DNA of 64,000 nucleotides from Rhytidiadelphus loreus (lineage: Eukaryota > Streptophyta > Bryopsida > Hypnales > Hylocomiaceae): the NCBI GenBank assembly GCA_947034895.1, contig OX344764.1:59253348-59317347 (forward strand), in the 5' to 3' direction. The translations under genes were made by a program, and so were the position numbers. Positions within the stretch are counted from its first letter, which is position 1. Each line of letters begins with the position of its first letter. Below the pieces are notes generated by a model. It ran no database searches. It saw nothing but the letters and a program-made list of their open reading frames with translations, and had not been told where the DNA came from. Positions 49,091 to 59,202 of this stretch are shown here, one piece after another.

Positions 49091-49327
49091 ATGTGGATCT
49101 ACGGTGGCGCCCCTACATCACCGCCCTGGTCAACGAGATGGGATTTCTTCCATCTCTTCGCTTTCTTCACCATCATAGTTAGCATTGGCATTCTCTTCCT
49201 CACATTTCAAGCTGCAGTCACTAGCAATAGACAACCTTTCCCAACTAATCAGGACATCTTCCGCGAACAACTATACCACCGCACCGCGAACCGAAGACAT
49301 CGAGTGGAGGCACAGGAATACCATTGA
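49091..49327 (+). CDS. small single-pass membrane protein ORF (78 aa)
   Basis: From ATG 49091 the peptide has a hydrophobic segment of about 20 residues (HLFAFFTIIVSIGILFLTF) around residues 21-40, a likely transmembrane helix. A hydrophilic tail rich in Arg and Gln follows. It has no similarity I recognise. Its place at the 3' end of a gag-protease element is where env-like genes occur, but one helix in a 78-residue peptide is weak evidence. It overlaps slightly with the next frame. Confidence 0.35.
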   Translation: MWIYGGAPTSPPWSTRWDFFHLFAFFTIIVSIGILFLTFQAAVTSNRQPFPTNQDIFREQLYHRTANRRHRVEAQEYH

Positions 49328-49335
49328 CACCCTCA

Positions 49336-49620
49336 ATGGGAGTCATGCCAGGCCCTCGGAATGCAGCTTCCGAGTCCCAGCCTTCCTCCCCTTCATCCGC
49401 AGGCTCTCCCAGACCCTTTGAGCCTTCACCTCAGAGGACGACGGAAGAATCAACAAGGGGATTTTCATCCCCAACGCATTCTGGGCCTTCAGCTCAACCG
49501 AGTAGTGCACTAGCCACGGAGGCCCTCATGGAGCTCCTCACACAACCCAGCATTGACGACAGTCCTCATCCAGTTGAGGAACCAACAACGACTGCGGATC
49601 CCGAGATAGCACGCCAAGCC
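49336..49620 (+). CDS. Pro/Ser/Thr-rich ORF cut by a hAT-like end
   Basis: The frame has about 95 codons of low-complexity sequence (SQPSSPSSAGSPRPFEPSPQ), ending in a more structured acidic part (ALMELLTQPSIDDSPHPVEE). It reads into the CAGGGTTGTC end at 49621 and stops shortly after. It may be part of the same protein as the membrane ORF before a frameshift. Confidence 0.3.
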
Positions 49621-49720
49621 CAGGGTTGTCATACCGGACGGACGTCCGGTTCGCCCGTCTGATAGAGGTCTCGCCCGTCCGATGTGGTCAACACTAAAGT
49701 TGACTTTTTTTAACCCTTAA
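49621..49720. mobile_element. orphan hAT-like terminus
   Basis: cagggttgtc is identical to the end of the MITE at 42213 and is followed by similar GGACGGACGTCC palindromic words. No partner end with the adjacent 8 bp (gccaagcc) was found, so the right end is lost, diverged or not recognised. It marks the limit of the C-element internal sequence. Confidence 0.45.
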
Positions 49721-49734
49721 AGGACCGTCACTAT

Positions 49735-50400
49735 GTTTTCACCAAAAACTCTCTAAAACTGTCATTTCTAGTACAACTACCAAAATTTTGATAAAAAAAC
49801 TTTTGTTGACATATCTAACCGTAGGATGTTGTATTATATAGTATCAAAAACTTGTGGTAAAAATTTCAGACATTTCCACCGGGTGGATTGCAAGATATAA
49901 GCATTCAAAATTTGAAATTAACTAAAATCATTTTTTTGACCCTGCGAAAAGCAGGGCAGCTGCACTTCACAAGCTCACATTTCTATGAAAAAATGACCTA
50001 AATGGTGGTGCTTCTTTGGATTCGTTTTCCTAGACAAGTTGGCCACATGCTTGAAAAATTTCAGATCATTTGGAATAGTACAACATATAGGAAAAAAATA
50101 GTAAGTAGGTAGTACTAGAGAATGATTAAAAATACTAAATTATTTACAATTTAAATATGGAATTGAAAATTTACAATTCCAATGGTCGAAATGTTTTAAT
50201 AATGTATGTACATCCTATAATTTTATTTTTGTCCAAAAATATTGAAAATTGGATAAGATAAAGGATGTCAAAGTTTATTTTAGAGCAAGAAATCCAAAAC
50301 TGCCCGCAAACAGAAAATCCTCATAATCCTCATAATTTTTTACTCATTGATCAAAACCGAATGATTCTAAGCTTTTTGCCTTCTTCTGTATATCAAACTC
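49735..50400 (+). repeat. left copy of a diverged direct repeat flanking the kinase/RING pair
   Basis: Ordered matches with 59930-60440 in the same orientation include aactgtcatttcta / aactgccatttcta, an accgtagga / accatagga block, aaaatttca, gattgcaagatata / gattgaaagatat, agcattcaaa and tccaatggt. The DNA is AT-rich and noncoding. Confidence 0.45.
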
Positions 50401-53043
50401 TAAAAAATCAATTTCAAATCTAATTAGTTGTTTGCTACTTTGTTTACTACACATTCACAAATTCACAGAAGTCATACAACTGTCTTGATGGAAGAAAGAC
50501 CAAATTGCATATTACAAGATTTTCACCATATGTCCGTATCTTTATGTATGAAATGTGTAGCAACCATGAAATACACATGCTTGATGCTCTTCTAACCAAA
50601 AATGTGTGGTCTGCCTATAAAACTATCACATACTAGAGCTCAAAAAGTAAAAACAATATATTATGTACGATAACAGCAGTCGGGCATAGTCCAACAGTGA
50701 GGTGCCTTCCTCAAAGTGTCTAGAACATCAGGCACAGATGCCTTCTCGCCTACATCTATTTTCTGGAGGCTCAGTAGTTGAATCTTCAAATGCTGATACT
50801 ACTCTGGGTTTTTGGTCGTAAAATACTTTGGATCCTACTCTTCTTTCCAAATTTGATATGCTATCCATCCAGTTGCATATGCATCAGCAGCCATGGAGTA
50901 GAAGTGTTTTTTCTGCATGACTTCAAGTGAGGTCTCTGACCCCTTCTCTCCATACATGTAGAACAACTCAGGGGCTGCATGTTTTCGTTGTTTTTTCTCC
51001 CGTTGGAGCTCCTCCATGGTTCGATAACCATACCTTGATGGCTCCTTTTCTACAACTCGACCAGAAAGCCCCCAATCGCAAATCCCAATGTACACTGTGT
51101 TTTCTTTCCATTCATCAAAATGGAGCAAAACGTTGGATGGAGTAATGTCATTGTGTAAATATTTTGCTTCATGGCATTTTCCCACTATGACAAGCAATGA
51201 TAAAGCCAAATTCACGCGGTTTCGGCGATAAGTTGCAACCCAACCGAGTTCTTCCTGCGTCAACCTTACATCATGTTGTCTCGTGATGTCATCCACATCC
51301 AACGATTCACTCACTTTTGAGTTGTACTTGGCCAAGAAAGAAATCAAAGACCCTCCATTCCACCATAGCGTATAGCCTTCCATTGTTTTTGGATGGATGT
51401 ACGCAAGTCTTATGATACCAGGATGTATCACTGGACACCCCCCCGCCTCGCTTTCAATAGCTTGGCGCTTCTCCTTCTCATTCGAGGTCTTCAAAGTCTT
51501 TCTGGCGAAGCAAATCCAACTGGGAATGCTTAGTAGTCTCGTGAGCACCACCTTCCTCACAGTCCCATATGATCCAGTCATAGTTTGATTCGGCATGGGA
51601 TTCACTTTCACGCAACTTTCCAACCACTTGAATGTTCCGCTCACACAATGAGCTCGTATTTGGTCTTCAAGCGTCGCTTTCCATGGTGCTTGTTTCTTTC
51701 TATGCGAGGAAGAAAATTGTTGGGAGAACTTCTGAATTTGGTACAATCTTGAACCAAATTCCTTGTCATGCGTGTCCCAATCACTACCATCATCTTTCTT
51801 CTTCGTGTGATAACACCAATTCGCCACAATATTGGTGGTCAGCTGTGACACTTGTTTATCCAACCACTCAAAGTGCAACCAGTAATCTTGATAGTTGTTG
51901 AATCGTTCGGATGCTCTAAATTTGGTCTCTAACTCTCGCCGCACTTCAGCATTCAATTTGTGGTACCCTTCTTCATTGAAATTCACGTATTCTCTGCACA
52001 TCATTCCCACACTTCGTCGCTGTGGGCGCTTAATTACCCACCCTTGGTAATTAATTGGACACAACCAAGTTCTAGGGGGTTAACTAAATTCTAACCTAAC
52101 GGGTGACTAAGCGTAGGTCCATTGTGCCTTCCAAGCAATGGATCTTTTGTACTAAGTTCCTAATTTTCGCAGGTGACAACGGAATTGCCCCGATTGGCGA
52201 GGAAATAATTCAGGCTAACTGTCCCCTAACGGTAACCTATGCGAACTACCACCGAATCTATCCTAATCGACCTTTTCTAATCACTGAGAGAGGATTCCTA
52301 AATTCCGTCCATGATTTCCTATGTTAATTGGGTTTTTGCCTACTTCCGTGAGGTGGTTATCTAACGTGATCCCTAAATCTAATGTTTCTCTATTCTAATC
52401 CTAACTCTTACGTCAACTTAAATTCCAACTTAAGGCTAACCCTTAATCTAACACTTCGCTTTTAGGCTAATCCTAATCTCCACTTTGGTCTCCTAACCTA
52501 ACCGGTCTTTTGTTAATCTAATTTCTCCCCCTTCTAATCGATTCTATCTTCTAATTTAATTTACTTCTTCTTTAACCTAATTTATCTTCTAATCTAATTT
52601 GTCCTTTTTCCCTCATTTACTTTATCCTTTCTTTTTTCCCCTAAGTCTACACTACCTAGGATAATCTTTATCCACTAATTTAATCCTTAATTCCTACTTG
52701 GACTCTTTTTGTTCCTAATCTAATGTTTATTTTCTAATTTGTTCCTCTAACTTCTTGGTTAAGTTTTGACTCGAACGGTTACTAATTCCTAATCCTACCT
52801 TAACTTGTTCCACATTTTACCTTGTGTTTTAATCTAATTCCTATTCTAACCTAGCCTAACGGAGTTGCTTTTCTGGTCAACTTCTATGCATGAGATGGGT
52901 TTAAACACTACTAATCCTATCAATAAGCTTCTATATCTAAAATTAAGGTTCCCCCTAACTCCTATTTGCTAATCGACATTAACCACTAATTACAAGAATT
53001 AGTGCTAATTAAACAATCATGAGTAGATAGGTTAACAACGTAC

Positions 53044-53106
53044 CTGATTGTTGGCTACGTTCAAAAACTCTTCTTCCGGTCCTCCGGACACGTGCTCATG
53101 CTCCAT
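53044..53106 (-). CDS. LTR leader exon D (21-codon AUG exon with splice donor)
   Basis: The minus-strand ATG opens 21 codons (MEHEHVSGG...FLNVANNQ) ending in phase 0 at cag/gtacgt. Length and phase equal those of the exon in LTR C, and about half of the residues are shared, including the two ends. Conservation of frame, start and donor between two diverged LTRs is the main evidence for function. Confidence 0.5.
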
Positions 53107-53689
53107 TGCAAGTGCGGGTGGGAAAAATGCTTACAGCTTTTATAATTTAAAAAGGAAGTAGTCCAAGTAGGTATGTTCCAAGGGGCGCCTTCCTTCTCAT
53201 TCCTCTTCCTTCTCCTTCTCTATCTTTCTCCTTCTCTATCTTTTAGTACTATTTCACCAACCCTTAAATACGGGCTTACACATATGACGCTAATTCATGG
53301 GAATTCTAACTACCCTCTTACGTTTGTCATATGCGCATCATCCTAATCCTCCTTCTAATGGCCGTGGGGAAACTTTGGAGATTTCCGTGCACTCTAACCA
53401 AAGCCACTATGGATCATCTCTCTCCTCTTCACGCCTATTTCAACTCCTCCCTTCTAATCTTCTTCCATTCTTGTGGTTGTTGTTTTGTTGGTGAGGGAGT
53501 TGGAGATGCTTGTTTTGCAGGTGTGCGCGTGGAGATGTTACTTCTATTCCCCCTCTCCCCTTTTTTTTTTCCTCCCTTTTGTTTCCTTCCTTTAAACCCC
53601 CATTTCTCTCCACTTCCGTTTTTTTTATATGCGTAATCAGGATGAGATCTAATCAAAGAAAAATCAAAACTTGAGAGCCCAGCGGCCCC

Positions 53690-53995
53690 TGGACCTGGCT
53701 TGCCTGCCTGCCGACCCAGTCGGCCTCCTGGCTGGCTGGGGGGTCCACTGGGGTACCGGGGTGCTGCCGGGTATCGGGACTGACTGGTTACCGGGGACTG
53801 CCGGGGTATCGGGACTGATTGGGTACCGGGGACTGCTGGGGTTCGGGACTGATTGGGTTTCGGGGACTGACTGGGGACTGGGGATTGACGGGTATCGGGA
53901 CTGACTGGGTACCGGGGACTGCTGGGGTTCGGGACTGATTGGATTTCGAGGACTGCTAGGTTTTGGGGACTGACTGGGTTCGGGGACTTGCTGGA
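53690..53995. repeat. about 17-bp minisatellite in LTR D (gggactgattgggtacc type)
   Basis: More than a dozen variant units built from gggactg(a/c)tgggg(t) and (t)accg/ttcg follow one another. C and B hold shorter CAG/CCGG-type repeats at the same place (33,300-33,430 and 27,130-27,260), so the site is unstable in the family. Confidence 0.75.
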
Positions 53996-54854
53996 ACAGG
54001 GCTGGACTAGGGGGTATTTGACCAAAAAAAAAGAAGCAAAAGAAAGGACCTTGGAAAAAATGATTTGGAAGGGGGGGGAACTGAATAAAAGGAAGCTTGA
54101 GACGGACTTAACCAAAGTAACCGTGGGAAGGATTAAACAACCCGAAACTGGGGGCAAAGGCCTAACTAACTAACTTCGGACTCGGGGTTTACCAAACACC
54201 AAAAGGAAAGGGAATGAGCCTACAATCTTGGGGGCTAAACTTTGAACTTTCCCAAGAACGTCTTAGGAACTAAACTTTGAAACTAAACCGTATGGGGGTT
54301 CAAAGCTTCGTCGTAAAGTTGGTTTTGACACCAACTCTAAGACTGGCGATGTTCCCAGGGTCAAAGCTCCGCCGTCCAGTGCTGTATTTGACACACACTC
54401 TAAGACTGGGGTAAGTCACAAGGTCAAAGCTTCGCCGCCTTTCGGGCGGTGGTGTCCACATCCAAACAACACGGAAAGGTGACTATGGTTAGGACTGACA
54501 TACAAGGCAACCGTATCCACAAAGTAAGCATAAACAAGGCAATACTTACATGCTAAAGGCCCCCCAAAGCGGCATCGCCAAGGTACGGTGGGGGGTGACT
54601 TTAGGATTAGTACAAGGTACAACGGAGGCACGCAAACGTAAGTACAAACTCACTTGACCCACAACAAGATACAAGGTAAGATAGAAGGACCCAAAGGGAC
54701 CTTCGAAAGCTTGAAATAGAATGACAATGGGAGCTAAAAGTGCTCCGGAAACACCGTAGAGGTTTTTTGGCTAAAATGCCAAAAATGCCAAGATAACTTG
54801 GACCCACGGACCCAAAACAAGTATTGGGGGTGTTTTGGGAGAGAGAAGGGCCCC

Positions 54855-54862
54855 CTTTTATA
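54855..54862 (-). promoter_or_regulatory. TATA box of LTR D
   Basis: On the minus strand ccttggaaccc-tataaaag is identical to the LTR C promoter core. Confidence 0.7.
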
Positions 54863-56351
54863 GGGTTCCAAGGGCCCACTCCCCCCCTCGACGAGTAACC
54901 TCATCCATCCGGATTTTCATCCAAATTTGAGATTTTCACCTAATTTTGGGTTTTACGCTGGTCCTAACCTCTAACTTTTGGAGTTTAGCTCGTAATTGCA
55001 AATGGATTGCGCCAATGGCTTCAGAATGCCATTTTTAGTCTGAAGGATCTCCTACCCCCTATTTCTATCACAAAAAACCCATCGGAAACTAGTGCCAATT
55101 GGAGCCAATTAAAAGGGTAAAAACCTAACTTTTGGGGTTTATCTCTTTTGGCTTGGGTAACTAGCTAGGGTTGTTGGGGAGGCTCTAGGGAGTAAGAAAA
55201 GGCTCCTTGATGTCTTTGTTCCGACTTCGTACGCTCCCGGGACGCTGGTTAACCCCGCAAAGATCTTGCCGTAATTATTAATTGGGGGGATGTCGTCAGT
55301 TTCGGCTGCTTCCCGCTATTGGAACACCATGAAATTTGTCAGGGCGCGTTATTGACGTAAAAGATGCTAGTCTAATTTTTAGTGAGATTTTATCGCGGCC
55401 TGGGTATTTTCCATGAATTTCCCAACGTGGCCTTTGGCGGTTGACTGCTCGAAAAAAGATCCTTTGGAGATCAGAAAAAACCGAGATTCTTTGGGGAACC
55501 TCTCATGGAGTCTCCCAAGCCACGTGCCATGTCTTGGGCTATTCTGGCACACAGTTGGTGGCGAGGTGAAAACTGACTTCGGTTGAATCACCGGCAGTCA
55601 GGGAATCTTTCACATGTGAGGAATCTTGGCGAATGGATTTTGCCGTGGACACCCCGACATGTTCCAAATCCAAGAACACTATCTGGCGACTGTGGATTCC
55701 TCCATGCGGCCTGTCTGGGACAAGTAACACCTGCAAGCTAACAATTTGGATTCCTAATGTTTCGTCGGTGGAATGGGGAAACTAGAACCTATCTTTGGAG
55801 ATTTACGTGGGGACCCCCCTCACTCTCCTAAGACTTAATTTAGCCTATCCTGGTCACATGCACTAGGTTTTGGGCTATTTTGGGTAAGTTCCCAGTAGCC
55901 CTATTGTTTCCCACTAATTACGGGTTCTAACCTATATACAAGTGGGTTTTATGGGTAATCTATGGATAAAAGGCTATTTATGACCAAATGCTATACTGGT
56001 ACGTGACATACCTATTTTGGTTCTACACTCTTTTTTGGGCTTTTTGTAGTACTTTATGCCTTAATTTGTAATAAACTAAAAAACAAACAAACAATGAGTC
56101 CCAAGTGACGAATTTGGGGCTCACAGTCGCGAATAAAAATTGACCGCTATTGCTCTAGCCTCGAGCACATATTCGTGAGGGGGCATGTCAGGATTGGGTT
56201 GGTTTTTACACTTCGACCTACTGGATGATGAGGGATTGGATGACCCTGAAGCCCTTGACACATTCGTGGCTAGAGGCGCCACCTCAAAATTTGTATCCAA
56301 GTCTTCAAACACCGAGCGGTGACCCAATGACCCACTCCCTTGTCCTGCCAT

Positions 56352-56835
56352 TGTACAATATTTCGGAACCACCAAAGTTTCGGAGAAAATAAAAAAAACA
56401 GGGTGCTATATGTGGGCCAAGCCCAATCACCCACCAAACTCACTTCCAAGGGTCGCTTGCGCAAACAAAGGTGTGAGGCGTAGGGCGTGGACTTGGCAAA
56501 GAAGAAATGAGGGATCCTTTGGGATTTATAGTCCCCGCCCCTCCCACGTCCGCGCCCTGGCTGCTACACGTCCGCGCCCTGGTCCGACACGTCTCCGCCC
56601 CGCTCGACACGTCCCCGCCCTAGCCCGACACGTCCCCGCCCTGGCTCGTACACGTCTCCGCCCTGGCCCCAGACGTCCCCACCCTGACAGGCAGATTTGA
56701 GGACTATAAAAGTCCGTCCCCGCCCCATTAGTCCCCGCCCTGCATATTCCAAATCCTCCACCTCTTCATTGAGCTGGTCGTTGGCGTTGTGCAGGGCCCT
56801 TTACAGTATACAGGTTTTTGCCAAAAAAATTCACG
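56352..56835. promoter_or_regulatory. bidirectional promoter of the kinase-like/RING pair with ACGT-GC-box repeats
   Basis: Two outward-facing TATA boxes are seen: tataaaag on + (56705-56712, in ggactataaaagtcc) for the RING gene and tataaatccc on - (56530-56521, in ggactataaatccc) for the kinase-like gene. The 160 bp between them consist of about eight units of 20-22 bp with consensus cacgtccccgccctggc. Each unit joins an ACGT core (G-box-like) to a CCCCGCCC GC box. Both genes therefore probably respond to the same factors. Confidence 0.7.
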
Positions 56836-59202
56836 ATGGCGACACCACCAAGAACCAACAAAGCTGAACGAGACAGGACTCGACTAAGGCAAGGTAACAA
56901 ACATCGGAAGAGGTTACATGTACTTCGAAACCCCGAAAAACTGGCATTTAGGGGCTGGAATGACGTTCCAGAACCGTGGAGTTTCGAAACTTGCATCACT
57001 TATATAGAATGGTGCCACATTGATAAGGCCTTCCCTGAAGAGCGACACAACTACCACCGTCGATTTCATAAAGCGAATTTGAAACACTACATCAATGAGG
57101 CCTTTAAACAAAGATGCATCGAAGTATACCAAGTGTTATACGAAAAACCCACTGTGAAAAGGAATGAAATTCACCTTTTCATTGCACGAGGTGTACATGC
57201 GGAGGTGAGATTGAACAAGCGGGTGGATTGGTCCACTTTGAAGGGCACGCCAACCACAGCAGATGGTATCAAGATACCAACACCAGCAAATGGAATGATT
57301 CCAAGGGGGGTTATGAGATATCCCGAAGGAGGGCTGGGCAAGGTCAACACACGTATTGAGCCGCCTGACACATACGAGACGGCGGATTCTACTACTGACA
57401 ATGACTCTGATGGATCTCATGTTGTGGTGGAATTAACCCCCAGAGGACAACAACGTGCACAAAGGAGAAGGGCGCAACGTGCACCTCGTGAACAACTTCT
57501 AGAACCAAATATTCGTGTAGAGGTCCAGGGCCCCGTTGAACTAGTACTTGGAGTTGCTCAAGCGCAATTCCAAGCACCTGATGAACCAACTCTTGGAGTT
57601 GTTGATGTCATGGCTGCTGCAGACACCATACAAAGCTTGAGGGTGCAGTTACAAGACCGAGGTGATGAACTACATTCTCTATATGAAGATGTGGGCAAGT
57701 TACGAGAAGACATCACGCTCAAAGACAGAGTAATTGCTCAAAAAGCACGTGACATAGAGGAGCTTCGGCAAGCTCTACAAGTAGCACAAATGATGAACGA
57801 AGGTCAAGATCCACGAGGACATGCACAAGGACCTCCTCGGGATTCTCAAATTCCGTTTCAAAATGCTCCAGGTGATACTGTCATGTCTACACAAGAAGAT
57901 TCATTGGCCTTTCCCGAAGTAATTGCCACCGGCAACGTACCAATGCAGACTGAAGTTTGGGGCATGGGTATGGACAACAACCTTGAGCTCAACAACTTGC
58001 GAGGCGAAAATCAAACATTACAAAATCGTTTGTATGCCTTGGTGGAGCAGTACTACCAGTGGAAGTTGGCATGCGTGTTCACCGTTGACAAGACACGACA
58101 ACTGGTAGCAAAGTTCAAGAAATTGGACCACTACTACAGTGAGCACAATCAAGAAAGGGTGTTTGGCTTGACTTCATGGGCCCTTGTGGATGATCTTTTC
58201 AGTCCCAACATGGCAATCATTGAGCTTGATGGTGGAAAAACAATCATTGATTGGTCCAAACACAATCGGGATTTCAAAAACCAACTTGGGTCGAAGGTCG
58301 ACTACAAAGGCAACCTGTTGTTGGAGTGGCCAAATCCTTCAAGTTTTGTGCACGACGGGACCACATGTCCCATTTGTATGAATCCATTTGGCCCTGAAGG
58401 TGGAATGCAGTTGGGCACATGCAACCATATATACCACCCATTTTGCCTCATCAGTTTCATGATTGTTCGTCGTCGGTGCGCAATGTGCAAGGCTCCCTTC
58501 CACGAGCGCTTGTACTAGTTGTTTGGCTTGGTCCCATACATGCCACCACATTGGGAATACAATGCCACGAATGCCCCAGATCACCGTAGAATGTGGGGAA
58601 CAGACTTGGTGTGGAGTTGGAAATTACAAATGACATCGTTGGACAAGACACAAGTCGCTGTTGAATGTGGTTGGGAGCCTGACCCCGATCAAATTGTCCA
58701 AGTCTGCCACCATTTGATTCCGATGAAAGACAAGCATAGCCAAGGACGGCGGAATTTTTTCTTTCAATGCTTCAATGGACATTAGGACGAGGTTGGACTC
58801 AAGTTTCAATTTGGACCTCACCCTCGGCGATGGTTATGGGGCGTTGATGGAGTTCGAGTCACCGATGACAATGGAATTCGTATTGGGGAGGACCCTGACA
58901 TGCCCGACCCCGCGGAGCTTGCCCAATTATCGGAATCTGAGTGGAGGGAAACTTTCAGAAACGAAGGGCTGGATTTTTTGCTTGAACAATATAGCCCGGA
59001 TACACGCCGAGCTCTGGAGAGTCTCAAGCAATCACAAATCATGAGGGCCATTCTAGAAGAAGACGGACCAGCGAGGAGAACTCGGTCTACGGTTCGTAGA
59101 CTTCAACTAGGCTCCAACGAAGATTTTCCAATGCAACGCGGCGCACACGACGACGAGGCTGGACCTAGTGGCACTGCAAACAGTCCAATGAACATCGACT
59201 GA
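56836..59202 (+). pseudogene. coiled-coil/RING-H2 protein, frame interrupted by two TAG codons
   Basis: From ATG 56836 the frame runs 560 codons to TAG 58516-58518, then stays open in the same frame through a second TAG (58783-58785) to TGA 59200-59202. The N-terminal 120 residues are basic and aromatic-rich (GWNDVPEPWSFETCITYIEW, HNYHRRFHKANLKHYINEAF), with no family I can name. Residues about 270-330 form a coiled coil (LRVQLQDRGDELHSLYEDVG). A RING-H2 finger sits at the end of the first section: CPIC, then CNHIYHPFC, then CAMC, typical of ubiquitin ligases. After the first TAG comes YMPPHWEYNATNAP, then WSWKLQMTSLDKTQ, and after the second a Glu-rich tail. This suggests one longer ancestral protein. 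It may also end naturally at 58518. Confidence 0.65.

Larger units (their letters stand above)
35094..49620 (+). mobile_element. internal region of the C retroelement, without reverse transcriptase
   Basis: After the primer binding site come a C-poor spacer, an AUG-less ORF (37018-37995), broken gag (38097-39922) and broken protease (43995-44787) with a further ORF. Then follow a tandem-repeat/TATA region and small ORFs up to 49620, where a hAT-like end begins. Removing the nested elements E1, E2 and the 35707-36432 element leaves one collinear sequence. No reverse transcriptase, RNase H or integrase motif was found, and no 3' LTR in this orientation, so the element is nonautonomous, truncated, or both. 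Confidence 0.65.
52021..56125 (-). mobile_element. solo LTR D (4.1 kb), inverted relative of LTR C
   Basis: Read on the minus strand it begins tgtgagcccc and ends agcgcccaca like LTR C. A perfect 5-bp duplication GTCGC flanks it (52016-52020, 56126-56130), proving an independent insertion with both ends intact and no internal region, hence a solo LTR. It interrupts an exon of the kinase-like gene. It keeps the TATA box (1263 bp from its start), the gaagctttg modules, the leader exon with donor and the tRNA-complementary hairpin. A minisatellite is expanded in the leader. Confidence 0.9.
50661..56351 (-). pseudogene. kinase-like gene split by solo LTR D, with two in-frame TAG codons
   Basis: The minus-strand frame starts at ATG 56351, runs to 56126, and continues at 52015 once LTR D and one copy of its GTCGC duplication are ignored (FYSR-RSVGMMCREY). 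It is open to TAG 50835-50837, and beyond a second TAG (50799-50801) to a TAA at 50661. The protein has a Ser-rich N-terminus, then a kinase-like domain: GSYGTVRKV glycine loop, FARKTLK lysine, HNDITPSN (HND for HRD, catalytic Asp and Asn kept), CDWG for DFG, and APEL. Catalysis may once have been possible. It shares a divergent promoter with the RING gene at 56836. The sequence after the first TAG still looks coding (KIDVGEKASVPDVLDTLRKA). I do not recognise the subfamily. Confidence 0.7.

Noticed and set aside
35094..49620. Reverse transcriptase or integrase in the C element
   Set aside because: Looked for YxDD, HHCC and DDE-type motifs in the open frames; none was recognised.
31215..56125. 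One large inverted-repeat element bounded by C and D
   Set aside because: D has a private perfect 5-bp duplication (GTCGC) inside a split exon, and C is followed by a primer binding site; they are separate insertions.
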